A DNA stretch of 10,606 nt from Bacteroidales bacterium (GCA_004554255.1 SFNC01000065.1:1-10606), one strand, 5' to 3'; positions 1 to 8,385 are shown, counted from the stretch's first letter. Notes: generated by a model from the letters alone, not told the origin. Translations and numbers: made by a program.

Positions 1-207
1 GTTACACTAATCGCGAATCTATTGCTCTCTGTGTTGCTAAGCAAGCTAAAAAGGCATTGGAGCTTTTCAGGACTCGCTACAATCGTGCAGATTGTGCTTA
101 TGTATTACCTCAATCTTGAAAAGTTCCTCAATCAACCTGATGCCGATCTGATAAAGATGCTCGAAGAAGCCTCCGAATCGCCGCCTCAGGAGCCCGAAAC
201 TCACTGA
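1..207 (+). CDS. Transposase, C-terminal end (IS4-like, partial)
   Basis: This is the last 68 codons of an open frame that enters from the left edge in frame 1 and stops at TGA 205-207. The visible part reads VTLIANLLL, then a basic stretch (SKLKRHWSFS), a hydrophobic stretch (LATIVQIVLMYYLNL) and an acidic, proline-rich tail. From memory this is the usual ending of a group of DDE transposases of the IS4 type common in Bacteroidales, where TLIANLLL lies just after the catalytic core and the tail often ends in SEAPP-like residues; here it is SESPPQEPETH. The catalytic residues would lie upstream, so it cannot be said whether the transposase is intact. The TTG at 22 is not the real start, because the frame is open to the edge. 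It converges on the protease gene. The family call rests on recognition and not on a search. Confidence 0.72.
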   Translation, partial: VTLIANLLLSVLLSKLKRHWSFSGLATIVQIVLMYYLNLEKFLNQPDADLIKMLEEASESPPQEPETH

Positions 208-232
208 CGGGGCTTGTCATACACTAAAAGTA

Positions 233-264
233 AGCCCAACTTCTGCCTTTCAAGAAGTTGGACT
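233..264 (+). other. Hairpin after the transposase (possible terminator)
   Basis: CCAACTTCT (236-244) and AGAAGTTGG (253-261) form a perfect 9-bp stem with an 8-nt loop. After one C/A mismatch the stem continues with AG/CT (233-234 and 263-264). It starts 26 nt after the transposase stop. No strong U-run follows (CACTTATTTG), so termination would be weak. It may instead be a subterminal structure of the element that limits read-through. Confidence 0.5.
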
Positions 265-308
265 CACTTATTTGTCATTTAGCGGACAGTAATAAGACGA
301 TATAAACA

Positions 309-342
309 AAAAGGCGGTGAGGCTATTGCCCCACCGCCTTTT
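309..342. terminator. Two-way intrinsic terminator between the IS end and the protease gene
   Basis: AAAAGGCGGTG (309-319) pairs perfectly with CACCGCCTTTT (332-342) over 11 bp. After an A/C mismatch, GGC (321-323) pairs with GCC (328-330) around a TATT loop. On the minus strand the stem is followed by TTTTTGTTTATA (312 down to 301), about 20 nt past the protease stop, so it should end the protease transcript. On the plus strand it is followed by TTTTATTTTAGG, so it should also stop transcripts leaving the insertion sequence. Confidence 0.88.
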
Positions 343-349
343 ATTTTAG

Positions 350-363
350 GACGGAATTCCGTC
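350..363. repeat. 14-bp perfect palindrome at the protease stop codon
   Basis: GACGGAATTCCGTC is a perfect palindrome that overlaps the TGA stop (minus strand, 362-364) and lies 7 bp from the terminator stem. It has no loop, so as RNA it would form at most a weak hairpin. A role in stop-codon context or in binding a dimeric protein is possible, but nothing else supports it. Confidence 0.4.
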
Positions 364-3300
364 AGCGAACTACTACACGGTGAACCTCCGAGGTTCCGTC
401 TGTCATGGTTACATGCAGCAGATAAACTCCTGCGGATACCGATGCCACATTTACTCCGGTAATGTCTCCGCTGTGCAGTTCAACAGGAACGCTAACCACT
501 TTCGAGCCATTGTCGCCGTACAGCTCGGCGGTAGCCTTGCCGCTGACGTTGGCGCGAAGTCTGAGGGTCTCGGCGGCAGGATTGTCCACAACAGACACAA
601 GTGTGTTGCCCGAATCGGCCACGATATCCTCGATGGCATCCATGTCGGTAACCTCTACACCCAACTCTGCCTGTGCCGACAGACCTTCGGGATCTGTCGC
701 AGTAACAATTGCCTTGGTGGTTCCCAGCTCAACACCGTAGAATACCACGGCATCACTGGTGGTGAACGCTTCGGCAATACTGCGGTTCTCAAGCTCAAGC
801 GTGAAGGTCAGGTCCTGTCCGTCAGGCTCGTCAAAGAGGTCGTAAAGGCTTTTCGGCTCGGATACTTTGCCTACTTTCACCACAACATTTTCCACATCCA
901 GCGCTATGGGTGCGCGATTCACGCGCTCCACCTCATAACGTACCGTAGCTTCGGCCTTATGGCCGGCAACATCCGTGGCCGTTACAGTGAATTTATGGCT
1001 GCCGTTGTCGCCATAATCCGGCGTTAGAGCTACGCTCAGGCCGGCATTTCCGGCTAATGTCAGTGTTCCGTCTTCGTTTTCTGTCACATTCTCAGCGCCA
1101 TCGGCTACTTTGAACGCGGCCAGGCCCGAGGGATCGGAAAGCGAGACTGTAAGAACGTCATTATCGGGGTCGGAAACTGCTATTTCCACATTTGTCACCT
1201 CGCCTTCACGGGCATATACCGACGATGTCGGAGCCTCCAGCACGGGGCTGCCGTTCTTGTCAAGGTAGATGGGGAAATTAAGCAGCGGAAGCGCGGGATC
1301 GTTGGTCTTCACTACCAGCATTGCCTTGTTGCCCTTCTCCATACGGGCAGCGGCGGCGTTGAGCTTGACCTTGACCACGGTATTGCCCTGAGGCTCTACG
1401 CTGCCGGCCTCGGGAGTATCGGTCAGTGATACCCAGGGCGAGCCCTCGGTTGTCTCAAGACAGGTAAGGATATAACCTAACGAACCATAGTTGTCCTCGA
1501 ACAGCTGGGCAACATCAAACCATCCTGTCCCCTGTGTCCAGCCAAGATAGCGGCCGGCGCTTACGGGCTCTTCCTTATAGCAGATATAGGCCGGGAATTT
1601 GATACCCTCAGGATATGTCACGACTACGCAGAATTCCTCGCCGGGATTCATGTATACCGGACGCTCAAGAGGCACCACATAGAAACTGCCCGACTGTGCG
1701 TTGGCCTGTTTCTCTATATACAGTGAGCCTCGGCCAAGAACGGTGGCGTCTTCGGGATCGTCGCCTTCCACAATCTCTATCTTCACTCTCACATCTTTTG
1801 CCGTCTCTATAGTCACGGGCATATAGATGTGCGAGATATTGAATCCGGACGCCGGGGCCTTGTAGTACACCGCGGCCTTGTATTCGTCAACAAGACTGTT
1901 GGCACCGTAATTGAATACCTCGTTGCGGCCGGGCATGGCGTCGTAGTACAGTGCCTTGGTATAGGTAAAGTCGGCAGGAACGTTATACGACTCGTTGCCG
2001 CTCTGGTCCTTGGGTGTCAGACGCTTGCATTCCACAAGACCGGGAGCGTTCTCGGGCTTCGTATTGGCCCACGGAGCTATGCCGCCGCCAATATCTTCGC
2101 CTTCTTCTCCTACTCCCGTCGGATCAAGGGTAAGGGTATAGTCAAGGCCATATTCGCCGAGGTTGCTGATGGTAAGGGTCTCCACGGACTCATGATTGTC
2201 AAGGACGCCTTCCACGCGGATTTCGTCCTTGTCAATATCCATCAGCGGCGCGGGGGTTACCACAAACTTGACGTTTACGGTCACCGTCTTCGGATTCTGA
2301 TCGTCAATACCGCTGCCGTAGGTAATATGCACGGGCACTTTGTACTCGCCGGGAGTAATCCAGTACTCGCCCTCCATCATCGGTATGCCGAATTCAAGCG
2401 GGGTTTTACCAACTTCCACAGGCGTGAAGAAGCCCGGTTCAACAGCCTGCCACTGATAATCGCCGGTGGGTTCGCCTGTTATCCAGTCTATCGCCGGGAG
2501 TTTGGCCATAAGCATGAATGCCGGCATTGATCCCCACTCGTCCTCGATCATCGGGGATTCGTAGCTGACATCGGTAACAGTGAAGGTTGCGGTGCCTTGG
2601 TTCTCGACCTTGAAGGTCGCGCCGTAGCATGCGCCCTGCTGCACCATGGGATCCTCAAAGTCCGTCGACCTGTAACCCAGCACGTTGGTGACAGTGACGT
2701 CCGCGGGGATTACCGGTTTAGCCTCGCCGGTTATGGTCAGCGATACAGGGATGACAACGGTCTCCTTGCCGGGAACGTTGGTAGATACTGTTATCTCGCT
2801 TTCGTAATGGCCGGCCATGCGGTCGGTATTGAGCGCGATGCCTATCTCGTCCTTGGCGTTGGGAGCAAGAGTGTTCTGTTTTACAGGGGTGAACACTACA
2901 GCGTTATTGAACGCGATATAGCGTTCGGGGAGACGTATCGACTGGCTTGCGTCCAAATTAGAGATTCCCGCAAGACCGAAGGCCGACATGATGGTGGCAT
3001 TCTCGTCATAGCCCTTGTACTGGAACTTGAAGCTGCCGTCTTTTTCAAGAATAAGCTGATAGCATACTCCGTAGTTCATGGAGTTGCCGTATTCCATAAA
3101 CGATATTACCGCACGCTCGTCGGTGACATAGTGATATGTTCCGCCGGTTTTGGTGGTGTTCATGGTGTGCAGGCCCCAGTAGGGCGCGATGATGTTGGTG
3201 TACAGGGTCTCGCTCGGGAACTGCGCCGGGGGCTCGGGCCAGATTTTATCGTCATGACGTTCTGTAAACGACACAAATCCGGTGTTGTAAATGTACATCT

Positions 3301-6300
3301 TTCTGTACTTCTGACCATAATACGGGAACTCGAACGGCAACTCTACGGCCACATAGTCGTGCTGGTTGTAATAGCGGAACGAATTCTGTTCGCCCAGTCC
3401 GGTTGTCTCTATGTCAATCCAGTCGAATTTAGCCTTGTTGTCCACCGCAGCGGCGTAGGTATATGCCACAAAGGTATCATCCCTTTCGGGGACGGTGATT
3501 GCGGTGTTCTCGTCTGCCGAGAAAATATAGGTCAGAGGCTCATTGCCGTTATTGGCAATCTCAACGGTCTTGGATACCGGTGTGCCGGACGCTACTGTCT
3601 CCTCGATGGCGTCGACGGTCAGTGCCACTTCCGGGCAGCCGATGACTTTACCGCTGACTGCAACTTCTATGTCGCCGTCCGTGGTGCTTATGGTCAGCTT
3701 GCCGTTTATGGCGCGCTCCTCGGCGGTAGGAACAGTTACAAGAATGTCCAACGAGGCGCCCGGATTTACTTCGACCGGGAACTTATTGGTTACCGTAAGG
3801 CCGTCGGTAGCTGTTGCGCCGTTAACGGTCAGCATGTTGCGTCCGCTATTGGTAACGTTTACGGGTACCGTGACCTCGGAGCTGCGGAATACTTCGCCAA
3901 AATTAACGCTCTCGCTCTCCACCTCGGCTTTTCCGCTTAGATTATCGCCCGAAACTGTGGCGTTGAAGCGTACTGCGGAAACCGCCGGAGACGGGTCATT
4001 GCTTACTATCGCATACTGGTTGAAGGTATCGCCGGCATTCAGAGCATCGATGGCCGATACTGTTGCCGTAACTGTTACTTTTTCGCCCGGCGACAGCAGG
4101 CCGTAGGCCGGGGCCAGCGAGGTTATGAATTGGGCTTTAGGTGCCTGGAACAGCACTGCGGTTCCGCTGCAGATCTGTTTGTAGCGCGAATTATCCGCCG
4201 TGGGCTCCTGGGTGCCCCAATAATCCGACATATCGCTTGACGTCAGCGTTACAACGTCACTGACCTCCGGGTCGTTGATGCCGCAGAACAGCGTGGAGCC
4301 GCCCTGGAAGAACCCGTCGGGGGTATAATCGTCATACAATATTTCTATGTCGCCGTTGGGCGAGAGGACTATACGGAAAGATACCGGGGCATAATCGCTG
4401 TCGTAAACCACAGCAAGTACGTTCTTGAAGCTTACCACGAATTTTCCGTCCTGGGTCGCGTATTCTACCTTGGAATTAGGACCCATCTGCAACTGACTGC
4501 CGTAAGCCGAAATCAGGCCCGTGCCGGGGACTCCGTAGCTGTCAGGCGTCAGCGGGCTGCGGAAGGTGTTCTCGTTAAGCGCGAACATCACGCCGCCGAA
4601 CGAGGTTATGTACAGTTTGTCGTAATTCTTTCCGTAATACGGGAACGAGAAGCCCGGACGGATGGCTGCGCTTACGTATACATCGTCACTGAAGGTGGAT
4701 GTTATATCCTTGCTATTCAGCAACTGCGTCGGAGCGGTATACTCGTGGGCGCCATAGCCCTCCAGGGTGGATGCCACTGTATAGCCGAACTTATGCTGGT
4801 CCGATGCGCCTTCCACGCTCTTGTCCGAGAATTTGGGGAACACGTACTCCAGAGGATATTTGCCATCGTTGGCGATGGTGAACTCTACCTCACGGGGCTC
4901 GTCGCCCACAGTGATTGTGCCGGCGTCCACCACTGAAGGCTCTACGGTCAGACGTGCCGGATCAGTGGAAACTCCCTGTACCAGAACTTTAACCACGTCG
5001 CCGTTGTAATCGGTAAACGATACCACGCCGGAGTGCGAACCGGCCTCTACAGGCGCGTATGTCAGCTCTACAGATACTTTTGTGCGCGCGGGGAAGCCGG
5101 CGCTTACAGATTTCGGACCCTGGAAATTTGCGTTGGATACAGAGATCTTATCGCTGTATATGCCCGCGCTCCAGCTCGAGCCGCGGAACGACCCGTAACC
5201 GGCGTTGTAGAACTCTACGCTCACGGTCTTGCTCTGGCCCACAAGTACTGAGCCGAAATCAACTACATTGGGGACACGTACGTCGGCCTTGTTGCCGCTT
5301 ACGCTTAATTTTGCCGGAACTTTCGTGACTTTGGAACCGGTCTCGTTGCCGCTAAGCAGGATATTGAACGTATATGAGCCGTTTACAAGCTTGCTGCCGT
5401 CGGCCCGCACTGTCACTTTCTGCTCCTCGTTGGGGGCTACTGTGCCCTCCGAGGGGTCAAGCTCCAGGAAGGTGCTCCAGTCCGGATTAAGCGACCGCGC
5501 TTTGATGCCCCATACAAATTTCGCCGCCTGGCTTTCGTACGGTGATCCCTTCAGCGCCTCGGACAGCTGTGTCCACGTTTTGCCGTTATCGTTACTCATA
5601 TATGAATAACCGGCTGTGTTTTCTCCGGTTGTAAGTGCCATCGGCAGCGGATATCTCTCCTGGCCGCCGTCAAAATGAACTACAACCCAGAAGGATTCGC
5701 CCGGTGCGAAATACAACTGCTCCTTCAGCGCTATGTTGTAATTATACATAAAGTAGTCGTAATCCACACGCTGTATCAGCGACGCCTGCGATATAGACAC
5801 ATCGCCGCGGTATATTTCTATAACGGGATTTGTGCCTCCGTTGCCCGCCGATGTCAGCCACAGGCTGGTAAGATTAAAGCCTTGCGGATATTTCTCCGGG
5901 TCTACCCGGAACCACTGGGCCATAGAGTTTGGCAATGTGCGGTCGGTATCACCGATCATCGCCCATATCTGCTCATAGTAAGAGAGTTCGACAGGATAAT
6001 CATCCGCATTATACTCCGGTGCGGCCGATACTGCTGCCTTTGCTTTGGCGGTAGCGCCGGCTAATCTGCCTTTATATGCGGAAAGAACGCCCGGGCGGGG
6101 ACGTACCACCGACTGGGGTCTTGCCGAAACGGTGCGCTTGCCGCTCTGCCATTTCAGGATTCCTTCGGCGCTGTTGCCGATAGTCAGGGTTCCTTCGGCT
6201 ATCGGCTGTGCAGCCGTGCTGGCAAGCTCTACTTTGCTCTCGGCTACGGTCATCTTCGGTCCCGCATTGGTGGAGATTTTCTTGACGGCCGACAGGGCCG

Positions 6301-8113
6301 ACGAGGCACCCCAACGGCTTACGGCCTGCACGGCAACGTAATATTCCGTGAGATTCTCGAGATTCTCAAGGTCTGCGCTAACCACATCGCCGGTCTTGTA
6401 GAATTTTGTATCCACGACCTTCGACTGCAGTTTGCTCAGGTCGTCCTGAGCCGTAAACGCTTCTTTGCTATAATATATAATGTGGTTGTTGACGCTGTTT
6501 TCAGGCGATGCGGGGATTGTCCACGTCACACTTATATAGTCCTGAGCGGCCTGCAACGTAAAGTCGGATACCGCTTCCGGGCCTCCCGTCTGATTCATCT
6601 GCACCGCTTTGCCGGCGTCAAGATATCCGCTTCCGAAAAGCCCTTTTACACGATAATTGTCGCCAAATCCGTAAAAATCATTTACGGATGTCAGCAGCTG
6701 AGTGCGGAGGGTCTCGTTCAGGAATGTAGGAGATCCGTACTTGGACAATATCAGCGCGGCTGTTCCGGAAACATGCGGCGTCGCCATGGACGTGCCCTCG
6801 TTATATCCGTACTCATTGTTGGGAAGCGTGGACAGCACGCCCTGCTGCTCTCCGTAATCCATCAGTCCGCCCGGCGCAACTATGTCGGCCTTGGGCGAGT
6901 GGGTGGAATAGGACGCCGGGGTCAGCTCGGAGGTCATCGCGGTCACTCCCACCACTTTGTCGTAGACGCCGGGGTAGTAGTCGCCGTTCTTGCCATTGTT
7001 TCCCAAAGCGAAGATACAGAGGCCGCCCTTCATCTTGTCGGAGCTCGCTGTCTCGGTGAAATAGTCTATGGCATCCAGCACGGCCTGCTCATAGTAACCC
7101 TCTGAGTCCCAGCCCCATGAGCACTGTGCGATTACGGCGCCTTTCTCGGCGGCATACACCAGTGCGGCGGCAAAATCGCCCTGGCCGGCACCGGATCGCG
7201 AGTCAAAGACCTGACACGAAAGCATTTTTACTCCCGTACCGGGGGTCCCGTTGCCGCCCGCAACGCCACAAACACCTATACCATTGCCGTTTACAGCGGC
7301 AACAGTACCGGCCACGTGCGTTCCGTGGCTATGCGGGTAAATCTTGGCCTCGTTTGTACAGAAGTTCCAGCCGTAGACATCATCCACATAGCCGTTGCCG
7401 TCATCGTCAACTCCGGACCGCCCGTTAAGCTCGGCCTCGTTTACATATACATTCGCGGCAAGGTCCTCATGCGTATAGTCGATTCCTCCGTCAATAACGG
7501 CCACCAGGACATCCGAACTGCCGGTTGTCTGGGCCCAGGCCTGATACAGGTTAATGTCGGCACCGGCTACCGAGTACGGTATGTCGCCGTTGTTCTTATA
7601 ATGCCACTGGCGCGACAGCAACGGGTCGTTGAAGGGTAGCCCCGTGCCCGGTGCCGCAGCCTTTATCTGGCTCCGCGGGATAACACGGAAGGGCTTGCGG
7701 CCTTCCTGCAGAGACATTGGTGTCACTACCTCCGACCGCTCTACGCCGGAGGTCCCGGCAAACAGCTTACGGGCCTCCTCGGAGCCTACTGTCTCGTCAA
7801 ACGATACCACATACCAGCGGTCCAGGCCATACTTCTTTCGCTGCGCCGCAAACTTCTCCGATGGCGGCAGCATCGGCCGGATACTTACTGCATTCACCTT
7901 CTGCGCCGCTCGGTCAAGGGGCTGTGCTCCGGTGCGCATAACCCCGTTGGCGCGCATTCGCACCTTTGTCCCTAACTGCTTCGCCAGTTCCGGCTGAAGC
8001 TTGATGCGGATCTCTCCGCGCTTCGCCGCAGGAGGCGCGCCATAGGCACAAAGGTCTGCCCCGACAAATATCAGCATTGTCAGAACAAGTGCTTTCTTTA
8101 AAAATCTGTGCAT
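362..8113 (-). CDS. Giant secreted subtilisin-like (S8) protease with T9SS sorting domain
   Basis: A 2583-residue extracellular serine endopeptidase. Residues 1 to about 25 are a signal peptide (basic MHRFLKK, then a hydrophobic core). About 32-133 resemble an S8 propeptide. About 165-505 are the peptidase: Asp208 (AVIDGGIDYTHEDL), His263 (HSHGTHVAGT), oxyanion Asn372 (ALGNNG) and Ser442 (GTSMATPHVSG), so the triad is complete. An Asp/Asn-rich loop at 235-245 is a likely Ca2+ site. Then come a fibronectin III-like domain (512-615), seven Ig-like (ASPM/choice-of-anchor D type) domains at about 619-1953 and 1956-2285, of which alternate ones hold an inserted module, two cadherin-like domains (about 2286-2397 and 2398-2490) and a type A T9SS sorting domain (about 2501-2583: DNP at 2510-2512, AGVYLLHV at 2561-2568). 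The family would be exported by Sec, cross the outer membrane by T9SS and lose the C-terminal domain. ATG 8111-8113 is preferred because it directly precedes the signal peptide. The substrate is unknown. The gene is monocistronic, with its own promoter and terminator. Confidence 0.95.
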   Translation of the reverse strand: MHRFLKKALVLTMLIFVGADLCAYGAPPAAKRGEIRIKLQPELAKQLGTKVRMRANGVMRTGAQPLDRAAQKVNAVSIRPMLPPSEKFAAQRKKYGLDRWYVVSFDETVGSEEARKLFAGTSGVERSEVVTPMSLQEGRKPFRVIPRSQIKAAAPGTGLPFNDPLLSRQWHYKNNGDIPYSVAGADINLYQAWAQTTGSSDVLVAVIDGGIDYTHEDLAANVYVNEAELNGRSGVDDDGNGYVDDVYGWNFCTNEAKIYPHSHGTHVAGTVAAVNGNGIGVCGVAGGNGTPGTGVKMLSCQVFDSRSGAGQGDFAAALVYAAEKGAVIAQCSWGWDSEGYYEQAVLDAIDYFTETASSDKMKGGLCIFALGNNGKNGDYYPGVYDKVVGVTAMTSELTPASYSTHSPKADIVAPGGLMDYGEQQGVLSTLPNNEYGYNEGTSMATPHVSGTAALILSKYGSPTFLNETLRTQLLTSVNDFYGFGDNYRVKGLFGSGYLDAGKAVQMNQTGGPEAVSDFTLQAAQDYISVTWTIPASPENSVNNHIIYYSKEAFTAQDDLSKLQSKVVDTKFYKTGDVVSADLENLENLTEYYVAVQAVSRWGASSALSAVKKISTNAGPKMTVAESKVELASTAAQPIAEGTLTIGNSAEGILKWQSGKRTVSARPQSVVRPRPGVLSAYKGRLAGATAKAKAAVSAAPEYNADDYPVELSYYEQIWAMIGDTDRTLPNSMAQWFRVDPEKYPQGFNLTSLWLTSAGNGGTNPVIEIYRGDVSISQASLIQRVDYDYFMYNYNIALKEQLYFAPGESFWVVVHFDGGQERYPLPMALTTGENTAGYSYMSNDNGKTWTQLSEALKGSPYESQAAKFVWGIKARSLNPDWSTFLELDPSEGTVAPNEEQKVTVRADGSKLVNGSYTFNILLSGNETGSKVTKVPAKLSVSGNKADVRVPNVVDFGSVLVGQSKTVSVEFYNAGYGSFRGSSWSAGIYSDKISVSNANFQGPKSVSAGFPARTKVSVELTYAPVEAGSHSGVVSFTDYNGDVVKVLVQGVSTDPARLTVEPSVVDAGTITVGDEPREVEFTIANDGKYPLEYVFPKFSDKSVEGASDQHKFGYTVASTLEGYGAHEYTAPTQLLNSKDITSTFSDDVYVSAAIRPGFSFPYYGKNYDKLYITSFGGVMFALNENTFRSPLTPDSYGVPGTGLISAYGSQLQMGPNSKVEYATQDGKFVVSFKNVLAVVYDSDYAPVSFRIVLSPNGDIEILYDDYTPDGFFQGGSTLFCGINDPEVSDVVTLTSSDMSDYWGTQEPTADNSRYKQICSGTAVLFQAPKAQFITSLAPAYGLLSPGEKVTVTATVSAIDALNAGDTFNQYAIVSNDPSPAVSAVRFNATVSGDNLSGKAEVESESVNFGEVFRSSEVTVPVNVTNSGRNMLTVNGATATDGLTVTNKFPVEVNPGASLDILVTVPTAEERAINGKLTISTTDGDIEVAVSGKVIGCPEVALTVDAIEETVASGTPVSKTVEIANNGNEPLTYIFSADENTAITVPERDDTFVAYTYAAAVDNKAKFDWIDIETTGLGEQNSFRYYNQHDYVAVELPFEFPYYGQKYRKMYIYNTGFVSFTERHDDKIWPEPPAQFPSETLYTNIIAPYWGLHTMNTTKTGGTYHYVTDERAVISFMEYGNSMNYGVCYQLILEKDGSFKFQYKGYDENATIMSAFGLAGISNLDASQSIRLPERYIAFNNAVVFTPVKQNTLAPNAKDEIGIALNTDRMAGHYESEITVSTNVPGKETVVIPVSLTITGEAKPVIPADVTVTNVLGYRSTDFEDPMVQQGACYGATFKVENQGTATFTVTDVSYESPMIEDEWGSMPAFMLMAKLPAIDWITGEPTGDYQWQAVEPGFFTPVEVGKTPLEFGIPMMEGEYWITPGEYKVPVHITYGSGIDDQNPKTVTVNVKFVVTPAPLMDIDKDEIRVEGVLDNHESVETLTISNLGEYGLDYTLTLDPTGVGEEGEDIGGGIAPWANTKPENAPGLVECKRLTPKDQSGNESYNVPADFTYTKALYYDAMPGRNEVFNYGANSLVDEYKAAVYYKAPASGFNISHIYMPVTIETAKDVRVKIEIVEGDDPEDATVLGRGSLYIEKQANAQSGSFYVVPLERPVYMNPGEEFCVVVTYPEGIKFPAYICYKEEPVSAGRYLGWTQGTGWFDVAQLFEDNYGSLGYILTCLETTEGSPWVSLTDTPEAGSVEPQGNTVVKVKLNAAAARMEKGNKAMLVVKTNDPALPLLNFPIYLDKNGSPVLEAPTSSVYAREGEVTNVEIAVSDPDNDVLTVSLSDPSGLAAFKVADGAENVTENEDGTLTLAGNAGLSVALTPDYGDNGSHKFTVTATDVAGHKAEATVRYEVERVNRAPIALDVENVVVKVGKVSEPKSLYDLFDEPDGQDLTFTLELENRSIAEAFTTSDAVVFYGVELGTTKAIVTATDPEGLSAQAELGVEVTDMDAIEDIVADSGNTLVSVVDNPAAETLRLRANVSGKATAELYGDNGSKVVSVPVELHSGDITGVNVASVSAGVYLLHVTMTDGTSEVHRVVVR

Positions 8114-8179
8114 AATTTTGTGATTATAATTGGTGTTGTTTGGTGTTGTTGGTTTTGGTATGAGTGTTTTGATTTATTG
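8112..8179 (-). promoter_or_regulatory. Guanine-free mRNA leader of the protease, with a tandem 10-mer
   Basis: The plus strand has no C from 8112 to 8179, so the last 66 nt of the protease leader plus the first two bases of its start codon contain no G. No Shine-Dalgarno site is possible and little stable structure can form. Within it AACAACACCA occurs twice in perfect tandem (plus-strand TGGTGTTGTT at 8131-8140 and 8141-8150). SD-independent initiation on A-rich, unstructured leaders is usual in Bacteroidota. Confidence 0.7.
8131..8150. repeat. Perfect tandem duplication of a 10-mer in the protease leader
   Basis: TGGTGTTGTT is repeated twice head to tail (8131-8140, 8141-8150), 18-37 bp upstream of the protease start codon. 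Ten bp is about one helical turn, so it could be a pair of operator half-sites, or it could be a slippage-prone tract that alters leader length. Confidence 0.75.
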
Positions 8180-8220
8180 CTATTCCTATTGCCTTATGTT
8201 TAAATTTGTAATTCGACTGG

Positions 8221-8252
8221 CAAATATAATAATAATATTTAATATATTCAAA
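8221..8252 (-). promoter_or_regulatory. Protease promoter (Bacteroidota -33/-7)
   Basis: Read on the minus strand, TTTG (8252-8249) is followed after exactly 20 bp by TATATTTG (8228-8221). This fits the Bacteroidota primary sigma consensus TTTG / TAnnTTTG with optimal spacing. Transcription would start at roughly 8212-8217, giving a leader of about 100 nt. Seen: both boxes and the spacing. Inferred: the start point. Confidence 0.82.
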
Positions 8253-8385
8253 CATTTTAATTATATCCGTAATTTTTTTCGCCATTATTGTCCTTCTGTC
8301 ATTTTGTCACTATTACCTTTTTTTCTTTTTTATCTCCATTTTTAATTTTTTTTTGCCAAATTCTGCAAAAATAAACCCCGCACTA

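Larger units (their letters stand above)
1..296 (+). mobile_element. Right end of an insertion sequence (left end outside the window)
   Basis: The transposase tail, the hairpin at 233-264 and a second dyad (CTTATT-TGTC at 267-276 against GACA-GT-AATAAG at 285-296, with a 2-nt bulge) together look like the downstream end of an IS element. The exact end is not provable, because the left terminal repeat and the target-site duplication are outside the window. The boundary at 296 is a guess: the next solid feature, the terminator at 309-342, seems to belong to the protease gene. If this is correct, the element inserted downstream of the protease and left its coding sequence and terminator intact. 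Confidence 0.4.

Noticed and set aside
2597..3940. Long plus-strand open frame (447 codons) opposite the protease gene
   Set aside because: It lies wholly inside the protease on the other strand, has no recognisable domain or start context, and its composition (many Gly, Val, His, Arg, Tyr) is what the complement of a GC-rich gene gives. The same holds for the other plus-strand frames between 380 and 7997.
8036..8061. Possible lipobox in the protease signal peptide (Cys22)
   Set aside because: The residues before Cys22 are GADL, with Leu directly preceding the Cys instead of a small residue, so the lipobox pattern is not met. A signal peptidase I cleavage at about 23-26 fits better and suits a T9SS cargo.
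8177..8208. Second plus-strand promoter-like match: TTG, 21 bp, TAAATTTG
   Set aside because: It fits the consensus loosely but lies 300 bp from the lipoprotein start, inside the divergent leader of the protease, in AT-rich DNA where chance matches are likely. The match at 8386-8416 is better placed.
8130..8345. 71-codon plus-strand open frame rich in Phe and Ile
   Set aside because: It overlaps the protease promoter and leader, has the composition of AT-rich noncoding DNA, and its hydrophobic look follows from T-rich codons. No promoter or start signal precedes it.
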